The position numbers were made by a program, and so were the translations under genes. From Luteimonas sp. 9C (GTDB lineage Bacteria; Pseudomonadota; Gammaproteobacteria; Xanthomonadales; Xanthomonadaceae), in the NCBI RefSeq assembly GCF_902506295.1, contig NZ_LR733313.1, positions 341,101 through 405,100 on the forward strand: DNA of 64,000 nucleotides, in the 5' to 3' direction. Under the pieces are notes generated by a model, which saw only the letters and a program-made list of their open reading frames with translations, did no database searches and was not told where the DNA came from. The first letter of the stretch is position 1. Each line of letters begins with the position of its first letter. Of the stretch, positions 16,823-30,108 are shown one piece after another.

Positions 16823-17488
16823 TCAACGCGCGTCCGCAGGAATCTCGTCCGGATCCGGATCCACCGCGAGCTTGCCGGCGATCAGCACCGCCTGCGTGCG
16901 GTTCGAGGCGCCCAGCTTGCGCAGCACCGCGGTCATGTGCGCCTTGACGGTCGCTTCCGACACGCCCAGTTCGTAGGCGATCTGCTTGTTGAGCATGCCG
17001 TCGCCGAGCATCTGCAGCACGCGGAACTGCTGCGGCGTGAGGTCGCGCAGGCGCGCGGCGACGTCGTGTTCGCCGGGGGAGACGCCGGCAGCCGACGCGG
17101 CCGCTTCCGGTATGAAACGGTCGCCATCCAGGACCTGCGCGACGGCGCGGGCCAGCGTTTCGGCATCGGCGGATTTGGGCACGAAACCCGAGGCGCCGTG
17201 GTCCAGCGCGCGACGCATCACCGCCGGTTCCTCGCGTGCGGACACCATCAGCACCGGCAGCTGCGGGAACTGCGCACGCAGGTGCACCAGCGCGCTGAAA
17301 CCGTGCACGCCGGGCATGTTGAGGTCGAGCATCAGCAGGTCGGCGTCCGGTTCCGATTCGACCATCGCGTAGAGCGCGTCCACGTTGTGCGCCTCGCGCA
17401 GGCGCGCGTTCGGCACGGCGCGGGAAATCGCGCCGCGCAAGGCCTCGCGGAACAGCGGGTGGTCGTCGGCAATCAGCAGGGTGGTCAT
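16823..17488 (-). CDS. LuxR-type response regulator, CrbR-like
   Basis: A 221-residue two-component response regulator. The receiver domain (1-120) has the acidic pair in IADDHPLFREAL, the phosphorylatable Asp in LLMLDLNMPG (about 55) and the Lys in FVPKSADAE (about 106). The C-terminal LuxR helix-turn-helix (about 145-210) contains LTPQQFRVLQMLGDGMLNKQ and VSEATVKAHMTAVLRKL. It lies downstream of acs on the same strand, 187 bp away. LuxR-type regulators next to acs (CrbR/ErdR type) activate acetate use in Pseudomonas and Vibrio, so a role in acs control is likely. No sensor kinase is in the window. Starts at 17488 (MTTLL) and 17506 are both possible. Confidence 0.87.
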   Translation of the reverse strand: MTTLLIADDHPLFREALRGAISRAVPNARLREAHNVDALYAMVESEPDADLLMLDLNMPGVHGFSALVHLRAQFPQLPVLMVSAREEPAVMRRALDHGASGFVPKSADAETLARAVAQVLDGDRFIPEAAASAAGVSPGEHDVAARLRDLTPQQFRVLQMLGDGMLNKQIAYELGVSEATVKAHMTAVLRKLGASNRTQAVLIAGKLAVDPDPDEIPADAR

Positions 17489-17675
17489 TGGTGCGTGTGA
17501 CGCCATGGGAAAAGAGGAGCGTGGAGAATCAGCGGTGCTGCACGGAGCGCCGGGACCGCCGCCGCGAACGGCGAGCCGGGCGACGACACGCGGCAGATAC
17601 ACCACGACGCATCGCCTGCCACGGCTTCACCGCGAGTGTCGTCCACCTGCGACATGCGCTGCAGCTGCGCCAGCG

Positions 17676-19634
<1,959 letters not shown>

Positions 19635-19693
19635 GGCGGGCTCCTCTTTCAGACGCGTCCGGCCAGTGTGCCGGATACGACGTTGATGGCGTC

Positions 19694-19707
19694 TAGACCT
19701 TCGTCTA
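19694..19707. promoter_or_regulatory. Candidate operator between acs and the porin gene
   Basis: A 5-4-5 inverted repeat TAGAC-CTTC-GTCTA lies in the 209-bp divergent region, 60 bp upstream of the acs start codon. A LuxR-type regulator encoded next to acs could bind it. The link is inference; the dyad itself is seen. Confidence 0.4.
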
Positions 19708-19843
19708 AGCAGGACAGACGCGCGGCCGGGTATCGACCAATGGCGAATGGGCGCGCCGGTCGCATGCGTGCAGTCTCCGCTATGGACCGGCCGACGCCTG
19801 CGTGCGCGACCGCTTTTCCGTAGACCCGTGGGAGGGGACACCG

Positions 19844-21214
19844 ATGAACCATTCGACCCAGGCACGACCGCGCCTGTTGGCCGCCGCCGTGCTCGCCGCG
19901 CTCACCCTGCCCGGTGTCGCGTTCGCACAGACCGCCAAGGAACGCGAGCTCGAAGCGCGCGTCGCCCAGCTCGAGGCCATGGTCCAGCAGCTGGTGACGC
20001 AACAGCAGCAGACCGAGACCGTGGTGACCGAAGTCCGCACGGCGCAGGCCGCGCAGCCCGCGCCTGCCGCTGCCGGCACCGGGGCCGCCGCGCCGATCCA
20101 GGCCACGACGATCACGCCGGGCGCCAACCCCGGCACCAAGTTCACCGTCGGCGGCATGATCCGCACCGACGCCATGGTCACCAAGACCACCGACGGCGAC
20201 ATCGGCAAGGGCACGGCGGGCCGCGATTTCTACGTGCCCGGTGCGATCCCGGTCGGCGGCGACGGCCCGGAGACCTACTCCGACGCGCACCTGAAGTTCT
20301 CGCGCCTGTGGTTCGACGCCAGCACGGTGCTCGATTCCGGTGACAAGCTCGGCGCGCGCGTCGAACTCGACTTCTTCGGCGGCGCGCTCGGCAACTCGGC
20401 GGCGACCAACACCTACGGCGCGACGCTGCGCCACGCCTACCTGACCTACAACAACTGGCTGGTCGGCCAGACGTGGTCCAACTTCATGGACACCAACGCG
20501 CTGCTGGACGCGGTCGACTTCGTCGGCCCGACCGATGCGGTGGTGTTCGTCCGCCAGCCGCAGCTGCGCTACACCAACGGCCCATGGGCGATCTCGGTCG
20601 AAAGCCCGGAGACCACGGTGCAGCCCTTCGGCGGCGGCCCGCGCGTGATCGCCGGCGACAACAGCGCGATTCCGGACGTCATTGCCCGCTACACCCACAA
20701 GGGCGACTGGGGCCACGTCAGCTTCGCCGGCATGGCGCGCCAGCTGAAGTACGAACCCGTCGCCGGCGCCGAGAGCACCGATACCGGCTTCGGCGCGACC
20801 GTCAGCGGTCTGGTGAAGCTGGGCGACAGCACCGACATCCGCTACCAGGTCAGCGGTGGCGACGGCATCGGCCGCTACATCGGCCTGGCCACGATCCAGC
20901 AGGATGCGATGGTCGACGCGGCCGGCGACATCGACGCGCTCGGCGGCTGGGCGGGCTATGTCGGCCTGCGCCAGGTGTTCACGCCCAAGGTCCGCGGCAA
21001 CCTGTTCTACGCGCAGTCGCAGTGGGACAACACCACTGCCTTCACCGGCCTGGGCGTGACCCGCAAGGTGCATTCGCTGCACGCGAACATGATCTGGTCG
21101 CCGGTGCCCAAGCTCGACTTCGGCGTCGAGGCGATCTGGGGCGAGCGCACGCTCGAGTCCGGCGCCGACGGTGAGCTGATGCGCCTGCACACGATGGCGC
21201 GCTATTCGTTCTGA
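19844..21214 (+). CDS. DcaP-like outer-membrane porin
   Basis: A 456-residue outer-membrane protein of the DcaP trimeric porin type. It has a signal peptide (about 1-26, ending AFAQ), a short coiled-coil (about 28-60, [20 protein letters not shown]), a linker rich in Ala, Pro and Thr, and a beta-barrel with a C-terminal Phe (MARYSF), the normal recognition signal for the barrel-assembly machine. DcaP proteins take up small organic acids and other anionic molecules. ATG 19844 was chosen for its GGGAGGGG ribosome site. Its place at the head of the DUF4212-symporter genes and opposite acs suggests passage of acetate or another short carboxylate across the outer membrane. Confidence 0.87.
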   Translation: MNHSTQARPRLLAAAVLAALTLPGVAFAQTAKERELEARVAQLEAMVQQLVTQQQQTETVVTEVRTAQAAQPAPAAAGTGAAAPIQATTITPGANPGTKFTVGGMIRTDAMVTKTTDGDIGKGTAGRDFYVPGAIPVGGDGPETYSDAHLKFSRLWFDASTVLDSGDKLGARVELDFFGGALGNSAATNTYGATLRHAYLTYNNWLVGQTWSNFMDTNALLDAVDFVGPTDAVVFVRQPQLRYTNGPWAISVESPETTVQPFGGGPRVIAGDNSAIPDVIARYTHKGDWGHVSFAGMARQLKYEPVAGAESTDTGFGATVSGLVKLGDSTDIRYQVSGGDGIGRYIGLATIQQDAMVDAAGDIDALGGWAGYVGLRQVFTPKVRGNLFYAQSQWDNTTAFTGLGVTRKVHSLHANMIWSPVPKLDFGVEAIWGERTLESGADGELMRLHTMARYSF

Positions 21215-21222
21215 CGTGATCC

Positions 21223-21248
21223 ATGACGCCGGCGATCGCCGGCGTCAT
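21223..21248. terminator. 26-bp perfect palindrome after the porin gene
   Basis: A perfect palindrome of 26 bp, beginning ATGACGCCGGCG, starts 8 bp after the porin stop. No T-run follows, so it may act as a partial terminator or as an mRNA-stabilising hairpin that makes the porin message more abundant than that of the DUF4212-symporter genes. Confidence 0.5.
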
Positions 21249-21417
21249 CCGCGCTGCATCACATGACGCCGTCCCGGGCACGACGCCCGGCGACCGTCGC
21301 AGTCGACGTTACAGACACACCGGGGAAGCGACGCATGTCCACGACGACACCTGTATCTGGAATACCGCAACCGCATCGAACCGACGGCTCCACATCCCGA
21401 CCGAGGAGGGACGGCAC

Positions 21418-21675
21418 ATGCTAGACAAGACCGCGACTAACTACTGGAAGGCCAACCTCAAGATCATCTTCATCTGCATGGGGATCTGGGCGCTGGTGTC
21501 GTACGGATTCGGCATCCTGCTGCGGCCGCTGCTCAGCGGCATCCGCATCGGCGGCACCGATCTCGGCTTCTGGTTCGCGCAGCAGGGTTCGATCCTGTCC
21601 TTCATCGCGATCATCGTTTTCTACACCTGGTACATGAACCGGCTCGATCGCGAGTACGACGTGGACGAGAAATAA
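21418..21675 (+). CDS. DUF4212 small membrane subunit
   Basis: An 85-residue membrane protein of the DUF4212 (sodium/substrate symporter small subunit) family. The N-terminal YWKANLKIIFICMGIWALVS is the first membrane helix and the pattern typical of the family; a second helix lies at about 54-71 (ILSFIAIIVFYTWYMNRLD), followed by an acidic tail. It always precedes a sodium:solute symporter gene, here 9 bp downstream, and is thought to be a small partner of that transporter. ATG 21418 is preceded by GAGGAGGGA, a strong ribosome site. The start chosen matches family members; the upstream frame is spurious. Confidence 0.93.
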   Translation: MLDKTATNYWKANLKIIFICMGIWALVSYGFGILLRPLLSGIRIGGTDLGFWFAQQGSILSFIAIIVFYTWYMNRLDREYDVDEK

Positions 21676-21684
21676 GGGGCCGCC

Positions 21685-23457
21685 ATGGATCAGTTCACTC
21701 TCAACCTCATCTTCGTCGGCGGCTCGTTCCTGGTCTACATCGCGATCGCGATCTGGGCACGCGCCGCGTCCACGTCCGAGTTCTACGCGGCCGGCCGCAG
21801 CGTCCATCCGGTCACCAACGGCATGGCGATCGCCGCGGACTGGATGTCGGCGGCATCGTTCATTTCGATGGCGGGCCTGATCGCGTTCGTCGGTTACGGC
21901 AACTCCGCCTATCTGATGGGCTGGACCGGTGGCTATGTGCTGCTGGCGATGCTGCTGGCGCCGTACCTGCGCAAGTTCGGCCGCTTCACCGTGCCCGACT
22001 TCATCGGTGACCGTTACTACAGCCGCACGGCCCGCCTGGTGGCGGTGGCGTCGCTGCTGATGATCTCGATCACCTACGTCATCGGCCAGATGACCGGCGC
22101 CGGCGTCGCGTTCTCGCGCTTCCTCGAGGTCGACACCAACACCGGCCTGCTGATCGCGTCGGGCGTGGTGTTCGTGTACGCGGTGCTGGGCGGCATGAAG
22201 GGCATCACCTACACCCAGGTGGCGCAGTACATCGTGCTGATCATCGCCTACACCATCCCGGCGGTGTTCATCTCGATGCAGCTGACCGGCAATGCGATTC
22301 CGCAGCTGGGTCTGTTCTCCACCCATACCGAATCGGGCATGCCGCTGCTGGCCAGGCTCGACCAGATCCTGGTGGACCTGGGCTTCAACGACTACACCGG
22401 CCTGCACGACTCCACGCTCAACATGACGCTGTTCACGCTGTCGCTGATGATCGGCACCGCGGGCCTGCCGCACGTGATCATCCGCTTCTTCACCGTGCCC
22501 AAGGTGTCCGATGCCCGCAAGTCGGCGGGCTGGGCACTGGTGTTCATCGCGCTGCTCTACACCGTGGCCCCGGCCGTGGGCGCGATGGCGCGTCTGAACA
22601 TCATGACCACGATCTATCCCGAGGGCACCCAGGCACCGTCGCTCACCTATGACGCGCGCCCGGACTGGATGCACAACTGGGAGAAGACCGGCCTGCTGGC
22701 GTTCGAGGACAAGAACGGCGACGGCATGATCCAGTCCTACAACGAAGCCAGCCCCGAGTTCGCGACGGTGGCGGCCGAGCGTGGCTGGCAGGGCAACGAG
22801 ATGGTCACCTTCAACCAGGACATCCTGGTGCTGGCGAACCCGGAAATCGCGGGTCTGCCCGGCTGGGTGATCGCCCTGATCGCGGCCGGTGGCCTGGCAG
22901 CGGCGCTGTCGACGGCGGCGGGCCTGCTGCTGGCGATCTCGTCGGCGGTGAGCCATGACCTGATCAAGCGCACGTTCAAGCCCGACATCACCGACAAGGG
23001 CGAGCTGCTGGCCGCACGCGTCTCGATGGCGATCGCGATCGTGGTCGCCACCTGGCTGGGCATGAATCCACCCGGATTCGCGGCCCAGACCGTCGCGTTC
23101 GCGTTCGGACTGGCGGCAAGCTCGCTGTTCCCGGCGATCATGATGGGCATCTTCTCCAAGAAGATGAACTCCACCGGCGCCGTCGTGGGCATGGTGGTGG
23201 GTCTGGCGTCGACCAGCGTGTACCTGTTCACCTACAAGGGCTGGTTCTTCATCCCGGGCACGAACATGCTCGCCGACTCGCCCGAGAACTGGCTGTTCGG
23301 CATCTCGCCGCTGGGCTTCGGCGCGATCGGCGCGCTGCTGAACTTCATCGCCGCCTACGTCACGATGAAGATGACCGCACCGGTGCCCGAGCACATCGAG
23401 CACATGGTCGAGGACATCCGCGTCCCGCGCGGTGCAGGCGCGGCGCTCGATCACTGA
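21685..23457 (+). CDS. Sodium:solute symporter, acetate/lactate type
   Basis: A 590-residue inner-membrane transporter of the sodium:solute symporter family, VC_2705 subfamily, with about 13 membrane helices. Typical stretches are FYAAGRSVHPVTNGMAIAAD (about 32-51), WMSAASFISMAGLIAF (sodium-site region) and GLAAALSTAAGLLLAISSAV. Unlike CrbS, it has no kinase domain fused to its C-terminus. A hydrophilic insert of about 70 residues (about 310-380) between two helices is a feature of this subfamily. With DUF4212 before it and acs nearby, acetate (or another short-chain monocarboxylate) is the likely substrate. A strong terminator follows. Confidence 0.93.
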   Translation: MDQFTLNLIFVGGSFLVYIAIAIWARAASTSEFYAAGRSVHPVTNGMAIAADWMSAASFISMAGLIAFVGYGNSAYLMGWTGGYVLLAMLLAPYLRKFGRFTVPDFIGDRYYSRTARLVAVASLLMISITYVIGQMTGAGVAFSRFLEVDTNTGLLIASGVVFVYAVLGGMKGITYTQVAQYIVLIIAYTIPAVFISMQLTGNAIPQLGLFSTHTESGMPLLARLDQILVDLGFNDYTGLHDSTLNMTLFTLSLMIGTAGLPHVIIRFFTVPKVSDARKSAGWALVFIALLYTVAPAVGAMARLNIMTTIYPEGTQAPSLTYDARPDWMHNWEKTGLLAFEDKNGDGMIQSYNEASPEFATVAAERGWQGNEMVTFNQDILVLANPEIAGLPGWVIALIAAGGLAAALSTAAGLLLAISSAVSHDLIKRTFKPDITDKGELLAARVSMAIAIVVATWLGMNPPGFAAQTVAFAFGLAASSLFPAIMMGIFSKKMNSTGAVVGMVVGLASTSVYLFTYKGWFFIPGTNMLADSPENWLFGISPLGFGAIGALLNFIAAYVTMKMTAPVPEHIEHMVEDIRVPRGAGAALDH

Positions 23458-23481
23458 CCGCAATGCGATGCTGACGTGACG

Positions 23482-23515
23482 CGGCCCGCCCCTCCGGGGG
23501 CGGGCCGTTTCGTTT
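23482..23515 (+). terminator. Strong intrinsic terminator after the symporter
   Basis: An 11-bp GC stem, 23482-23492 (CGGCCCGCCCC) with 23497-23507, loop TCCG, then TTTCGTTT. It lies 24 bp after the symporter stop and closes the acetate module. Confidence 0.88.
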
Positions 23516-23595
23516 CCGGCCTGGACCGATGCCTGCCCAGTCCCGGACTGTTCGATAATCGAGGGCGTCTTCGCCCGTTGCCGGAACCGTCGTCC

Positions 23596-24114
23596 ATGCT
23601 GCTCGAATTCATCGCCATCCTCGCCGCCGGCTTCGGCCTGGCCGGTATCGCGCTCTCGATCAACATCGCCATGCGCAGGCGCCTGCCGCAGTGGATCGTG
23701 CCCGCTGCGGCGGGCGCGGGCATGCTGGCGATGGCGATCTGGTTCGAATATTCCTGGTTCGACCGCACGACCTCGGCCTACCCCGACGGCGTCGTGATCG
23801 CGTCCACCAACGAGGCCAATTCCTGGTACCGCCCCTGGACCTATCTGGTGCCCGTGACCAACCGGCTGATCGCGATCGACCATCGCGCCGACCGGCGCAA
23901 TCCCACCCACCCGCAGATGGTGCTCACCCAGGTCGTGCTGGCCGGTCACTGGGAACCGACCCGGCAGTTCGGCGCGATGTTCGACTGCGCCGCACACCGC
24001 CGCGCCGATCTGCTCGACCAGGTGGTGTTTGCCGACGACGGTGCGCTCGCGAACGCGAAGTGGAACCAGCTCGACGCAGACGATCCGGTCCTGCGCGCGG
24101 CCTGCAACGACTGA
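23596..24114 (+). CDS. Hypothetical protein with two membrane helices
   Basis: A 172-residue protein with two N-terminal membrane helices (about 2-24 and 36-55) and a soluble C-terminal part (about 60-172), likely periplasmic or cytoplasmic depending on topology. The soluble part is rich in Asp and Arg and has no recognised domain. A short Cys pair (Cys131 in MFDCAAH and Cys170 near the end) is the only notable feature. The gene is preceded by the symporter terminator and so has its own promoter. ATG 23596 is the start that keeps the first helix at the N-terminus. No function can be given. Confidence 0.75.
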   Translation: MLLEFIAILAAGFGLAGIALSINIAMRRRLPQWIVPAAAGAGMLAMAIWFEYSWFDRTTSAYPDGVVIASTNEANSWYRPWTYLVPVTNRLIAIDHRADRRNPTHPQMVLTQVVLAGHWEPTRQFGAMFDCAAHRRADLLDQVVFADDGALANAKWNQLDADDPVLRAACND

Positions 24115-24374
24115 GCAAAATGCCGCGAATGGCGGGTCACCCGATCCGGGGCGACGTCATCGCAGCGCGCGCCGTCTTTCGGGACAGGACCAGTCGGCGT
24201 CATGCCGCAGCGATCCGGTGAGAAGGTCGGCAAACGTGAGGCGACGCCCTTGAATTGCGTAGATCAGCCTCGTTGGCTCCCAGACGGTCGACGGCGCCGC
24301 ACAGGCCCGGGAAGAAAGTGACGCGCTGGATCGAACACGCAGACATCTCGACCGAACCAGACCACGCCGGACGA

Positions 24375-24830
24375 TCAGATGCCGCCGGGCGCGTCCTGCG
24401 ACGACGCTGCGACATGCAGTCCACGCCAGAGCAGCCAGATGAAGACGATGAACGCAACGAAGGGATAGCCCGCTGCGACGCTGGCCACCAGCCGCGCGAC
24501 CATCGGATCGCCGAGCCCGTCGAAGGCCCACAGAAATACCAGGTCCGCGACCAGGACCAGTGCACCCATCAGCACCACGACGCATCGTGCGAGCGGCGAC
24601 GCAAGCGTGCGCGACACGTGCCAGGCCGGCAGCAGGAACAGCACTGACAGCGCGGCCGCCCACGGCGCCACGGCGTCCAGCAACGCGCGAGACTGCGCGG
24701 GGTCGCGCGGGTGCCGCAGGTGCCCCCAGAACGGGCTGAAGAATCCGACCAGGTTCATCAGGACACCGGTTGCGAGCAGCGCAACCAGGCACCAGCCGAC
24801 GGCGCGGCGCAGATGCACGAGGTGTGGCAT
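24375..24830 (-). CDS. Hypothetical four-helix membrane protein
   Basis: A 151-residue protein that is nearly all membrane: helices at about 10-30, 58-75, 84-106 and 116-138 (AGYPFVAFIVFIWLLWRGLH). No family was recognised. ATG 24830 (MPHLVHLRRAV) was preferred to one 12 bases upstream because the GGAGGAAG ribosome site then lies at normal distance. It stands alone between the hypothetical gene at 23.6 kb (convergent) and the EF-hand gene (same strand, 122 bp upstream). The 260 bp downstream hold no gene that I can support. Confidence 0.7.
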   Translation of the reverse strand: MPHLVHLRRAVGWCLVALLATGVLMNLVGFFSPFWGHLRHPRDPAQSRALLDAVAPWAAALSVLFLLPAWHVSRTLASPLARCVVVLMGALVLVADLVFLWAFDGLGDPMVARLVASVAAGYPFVAFIVFIWLLWRGLHVAASSQDAPGGI

Positions 24831-24952
24831 GTCTTCCTCCATGAGACGGATCGGCCCGGCCGACGTCCGAGACTAACAACGCAGACGTCCGGCCACGTCG
24901 ACGCCGCGTGGATATCGCGCAGGTACCGGCCCTGCGCCGGTCGTTCCGAAGC

Positions 24953-25306
24953 CTACTTCTGCGGCGGCGCCGCGAGCTCGCGCGCGTCGAGATAACCGTC
25001 GCGGTTCGTGTCCTGGCGGTTGAAGGTCGCCGCGAGCTTGGTCATGTGCTCGGCCAGCGTCACCGGGCGCCCCTTGCCGCCGGGCAGCTCGTCGGCGGTC
25101 AGCACGCCGTCGCCGTTGCGGTCCATCCGGTCGAAGCCGTAACGCATCCACGCCTGGTACTCGGCGAGCGAGACGCGGCCGTCGCCGTCGGAGTCCATGT
25201 GTTCGAGATACTCGGACGTGCGCGTGACCTGCGCGCCGGCGCCGCCGGCCGCAGCGAGCGCGAGCAGCGCGCCTGCGACGCGGCCGCCGATCGGCGGCCG
25301 CGTCAT
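24953..25306 (-). CDS. Exported EF-hand calcium-binding protein
   Basis: A 117-residue protein with a signal peptide (about 1-26, ending GAGAQ) and three EF-hand loops: DSDGDGRVSLAEY, DRNGDGVLTADEL and DTNRDGYLDAREL. All have Asp or Asn at the calcium positions and a final Glu. Such small periplasmic EF-hand proteins are common in xanthomonads; their function is not known. It starts 35 bp after the desaturase stop on the same strand, so the two are probably cotranscribed. The ATG at 25306 gives the best signal peptide; a GTG at 25330 would add eight residues. Confidence 0.85.
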   Translation of the reverse strand: MTRPPIGGRVAGALLALAAAGGAGAQVTRTSEYLEHMDSDGDGRVSLAEYQAWMRYGFDRMDRNGDGVLTADELPGGKGRPVTLAEHMTKLAATFNRQDTNRDGYLDARELAAPPQK

Positions 25307-25341
25307 CGGCCGCCAAGACTTCGTGGGCACGGCGCGCGCCT

Positions 25342-26550
25342 TCAGGCGTGCGCGCTCTGCAGCGAGTAGCCCTTGAGCCGGGCCGAATACTCCTGCAGTG
25401 CGCGGATGCCACTAGCCTCGGCCTCGCGACACCAGGCCTGCAGGTTGTGCAGCGCTTCGCTGGCGTTCTGCGAACGCGCTTCGAGCAGCGCCGTCAGGCG
25501 CGCGCGATGCTCGACCAGCGTGCGGATGCGCGGACGCTGGTCGACCCACTGCTGCAATTGCTGGCGGGCATCGGGCTGCAGCCAGCGACCGTCGTCGACC
25601 AGTCCCTTGCGCAGCTGCCGCGGCAGCAGCTTGCGCAGGCGCGCACCGGCAGCCTGCGCCTCTTCGCGCAGCGCCGGCTTGAGCACGTTGCGCTGGAAAT
25701 CGGTCATCGCCTGGAAGCGATGCGCGAGCAGGGCGCGCATGGTGTCGGTGTCCGGCACATGGATGTTGGGACGGATGTCGAGCGACGGCGCCACGCGCAG
25801 CACCTTCGCCAAGCCGACCGCTTCCAGACCCTTGATGACCGCCCAGCCGATGTCGAATTCCCACTTGCGCAGTGCGAACTTCGCGGACGACGGGAATGCG
25901 TGGTGGTTGTTGTGCAGCTCCTCGCCGCCGATCCACACGCCCCACGGCGTGAGATTGGTCGCCGTGTCGGTGGTCTCGAAATTGCGGTAGCCCCACCAGT
26001 GGCCCAGACCGTTGACGACGCCCGCGGCCCAGAACGGAATCCACGCCATCTGGATCGCCCACACCGCGATCCCCTTGAAGCCGAACAGCGCGAAACTGAC
26101 GAACAGCAGCAGGGTCGGACCGAACGTCGCCCACGGTGTGTAGACCTTGCGCTCGATCCAGTCGTTGGGGGCGCCCTTGCCGTACTGCTCGATGTCGGCG
26201 CGCATGCCACGCGCTTCGCGGTACAGCTCCACGCCCTGCCAGAACACCGTCTTGATGCCCTTGAAGCGCGGGCTGTGCGGGTCGTCCTCGGTCTCGCACT
26301 TGGCGTGGTGCTTGCGATGGATCGCCACCCACTCGCGCGTGATCATCGACGTGGTGAGCCACGTCCAGAAACGGAAGACGTGCGCGATCACCGGATGGAA
26401 ATCCACGCCGCGATGCGCCTGGCTGCGGTGCAGGTACAGGGTGACGGCGAAGATCGTCAGCTGCGTGGCGGCCAGCAGGTAGACGAGCATCGCGAGCCAA
26501 CCGAACTGCAGCAGGCCACCGGATAGGAACTCGAGAATCGAAGCAGACAT
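25342..26550 (-). CDS. Acyl-CoA/fatty acid desaturase
   Basis: A 402-residue integral-membrane di-iron desaturase that puts a double bond into fatty acyl chains. The three His boxes are present: HRSQAHRG (HxxxxH, about 42), HRKHHAKCE (HxxHH, about 79) and LHNNHHAFPSS (HxxHH, about 215). Four membrane helices surround them. The C-terminal 150 residues are helical and hydrophilic, an extension seen in xanthomonad members. ATG 26550 (MSASILEFLSGG) places the first helix correctly. The following EF-hand gene probably shares the transcript. Delta-9 specificity is likely from box spacing, but regiospecificity cannot be read from sequence. Confidence 0.92.
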   Translation of the reverse strand: MSASILEFLSGGLLQFGWLAMLVYLLAATQLTIFAVTLYLHRSQAHRGVDFHPVIAHVFRFWTWLTTSMITREWVAIHRKHHAKCETEDDPHSPRFKGIKTVFWQGVELYREARGMRADIEQYGKGAPNDWIERKVYTPWATFGPTLLLFVSFALFGFKGIAVWAIQMAWIPFWAAGVVNGLGHWWGYRNFETTDTATNLTPWGVWIGGEELHNNHHAFPSSAKFALRKWEFDIGWAVIKGLEAVGLAKVLRVAPSLDIRPNIHVPDTDTMRALLAHRFQAMTDFQRNVLKPALREEAQAAGARLRKLLPRQLRKGLVDDGRWLQPDARQQLQQWVDQRPRIRTLVEHRARLTALLEARSQNASEALHNLQAWCREAEASGIRALQEYSARLKGYSLQSAHA

Positions 26551-26981
26551 GGGCGCGTCAAGAAGTCGTGAACCCATCCATCATGGCGACATCCCTGCCC
26601 CCTTTCCATCCCTGCGCGCGGGTATGGACGGGCCCGCGATTCAGACTCGTTGCATGCGTCGCATTCAGCCGTCGACGCGATGCGTCAGCCCATGCCGCGC
26701 CGGGCGCGGGGCGCAACCGCACGCGTACGCGCTCGCATGAAGCGGCGTCGTGCATCGGGCCCGTGCGGCGCACGCTCGCAAGCGCGTGACGATGCGCACA
26801 CGCGGACGACCCGCACGCGCCGGACGCGCCGGACGCCCAGTCGGCAGCCGAGGTGGCGGCGCCCGGGCGACGGGCCGGCCACTCGACCGGCATGCCGGTC
26901 TCCGCGGGCTGTGCGATAGTCGGCGCGCATCACCGCATCACCGCTGTCCGTCTTGGCATACCGACTCTGGGAGGGGTTTCC
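26551..26981. promoter_or_regulatory. 431-bp divergent region between desaturase and hppA
   Basis: No gene was seen; the composition is strongly GC-biased with short CGCGCCGGA-type repeats at 26809-26840. It should contain the promoters of both flanking genes. A GGGAGGGG ribosome site for hppA lies at 26969-26976. Confidence 0.45.
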
Positions 26982-29033
<2,052 letters not shown>

Positions 29034-29264
29034 CCGGGGCGCGTAACGGCAGGCTGCTTCTAGCCCCTCTCCCTCCGGGACTACGTGCCCGCCGGGGTAG
29101 AGGGGTTGGGGTGAGGGCTATCGCAGGCACTGCGCCAAACAAGCACGCGAGCTTTTGAAAACCTCGCGCCTGTTGATCGATGCGCCGACGGGATTCGCTG
29201 CGCTCTACCCATCCGACGAAGCGTGATCACGAATACAGCGGTGACCAATGGCGATGCATCCGAG

Positions 29265-29939
29265 TCATGCGTCGCGGACACCACGATTCCATCGCTCGAC
29301 GCGCACCGACTTCTCGAACGTCCCACGCGTCATGTCGAACCACGGCGTACACAGCACCTGCTGATCGTCGGCATAGCCGAAATCGACCTGCCAGACCTGC
29401 ACCTCGCCACTGTCGTCGGATGAGAAGAGGCGCGCATCGTCCGCGATGCCGATGCCGACGCACCACTGCACCAGCGCCGGCGTCGACGCGAGCCAGTCGG
29501 AAAAGCCGAAGTTCGCATCGACATGCGCGCCCGGCGCGATGCGACGTGCGAGCGGCGTCGGCGGGACGGTCGGTGCAGGCGTCGGCAACGCACGCGCGAC
29601 GTGCGACAACGTCGCGCGTGTGCCGCCGTGTTCACGCAGCAGCGGCACCCCGACCGCACCGGACGCCTGTCGCCGTGTCAGCACGGCATGGCGATCGCCG
29701 CGATCGAACACGACCAGCGGCACCGTACCGGTGTTCCGGATCCGGTAGTCGACGCGTACGCCCTCGCCTTCGCGCGCGAACACCGCTTCCAGCGTGACGC
29801 CTTCGCCCTCGAGGTGTGCATGCGCGGAATCGCTGGGGGGCATGACGGACCTCGAGATGTTCGGTGACGCATCGCTGGACGCCACTGGCGCCGGCAGCGA
29901 GGCACAGACGAGGCATGCGACGGCAACGCCGATTCGCAT
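29265..29939 (-). CDS. Exported hypothetical protein, 224 aa
   Basis: A 224-residue protein with a signal peptide (about 1-24, MRIGVAVACLVCASLPAPVA) and a mature part that looks like an Ig-like or beta-sandwich domain. VRVDYRIRNTGTVPLVVFDR (about 58-77) resembles the strands of domains that describe non-bonded additions to the protein core, and two Cys residues (in WCVGIG and VLCTPWF) could form a disulfide. No family was recognised. ATG 29939 was chosen for the signal peptide; the frame continues upstream without protein-like character. It is on the same strand as the M91 gene and 169 bp downstream of it, so cotranscription is possible. Confidence 0.75.
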   Translation of the reverse strand: MRIGVAVACLVCASLPAPVASSDASPNISRSVMPPSDSAHAHLEGEGVTLEAVFAREGEGVRVDYRIRNTGTVPLVVFDRGDRHAVLTRRQASGAVGVPLLREHGGTRATLSHVARALPTPAPTVPPTPLARRIAPGAHVDANFGFSDWLASTPALVQWCVGIGIADDARLFSSDDSGEVQVWQVDFGYADDQQVLCTPWFDMTRGTFEKSVRVERWNRGVRDA

Positions 29940-30108
29940 CACCGCAGCGTCGTGCCGGCGTGCGGATGGCGCGCGGACGACAGGACGCGGAGCGTCGCTG
30001 ATCGGCACGGCGATTCCTCGAAACAGGTCATGACGCCTGCTGCAGGCGCCTCGACAGTGCATGGGGCGTCGCACGCATGCTCCGCCCCATGTGTTTGCGG
30101 GGTATCGG

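Noticed and set aside
21421..23997. 858-codon minus-strand frame opposite the DUF4212-symporter genes
   Set aside because: It is a GC-driven shadow; the plus-strand proteins have membrane helices and family signatures.
24115..24374. Possible small gene on the minus strand
   Set aside because: Open frames there have no start with ribosome site and no protein-like pattern.
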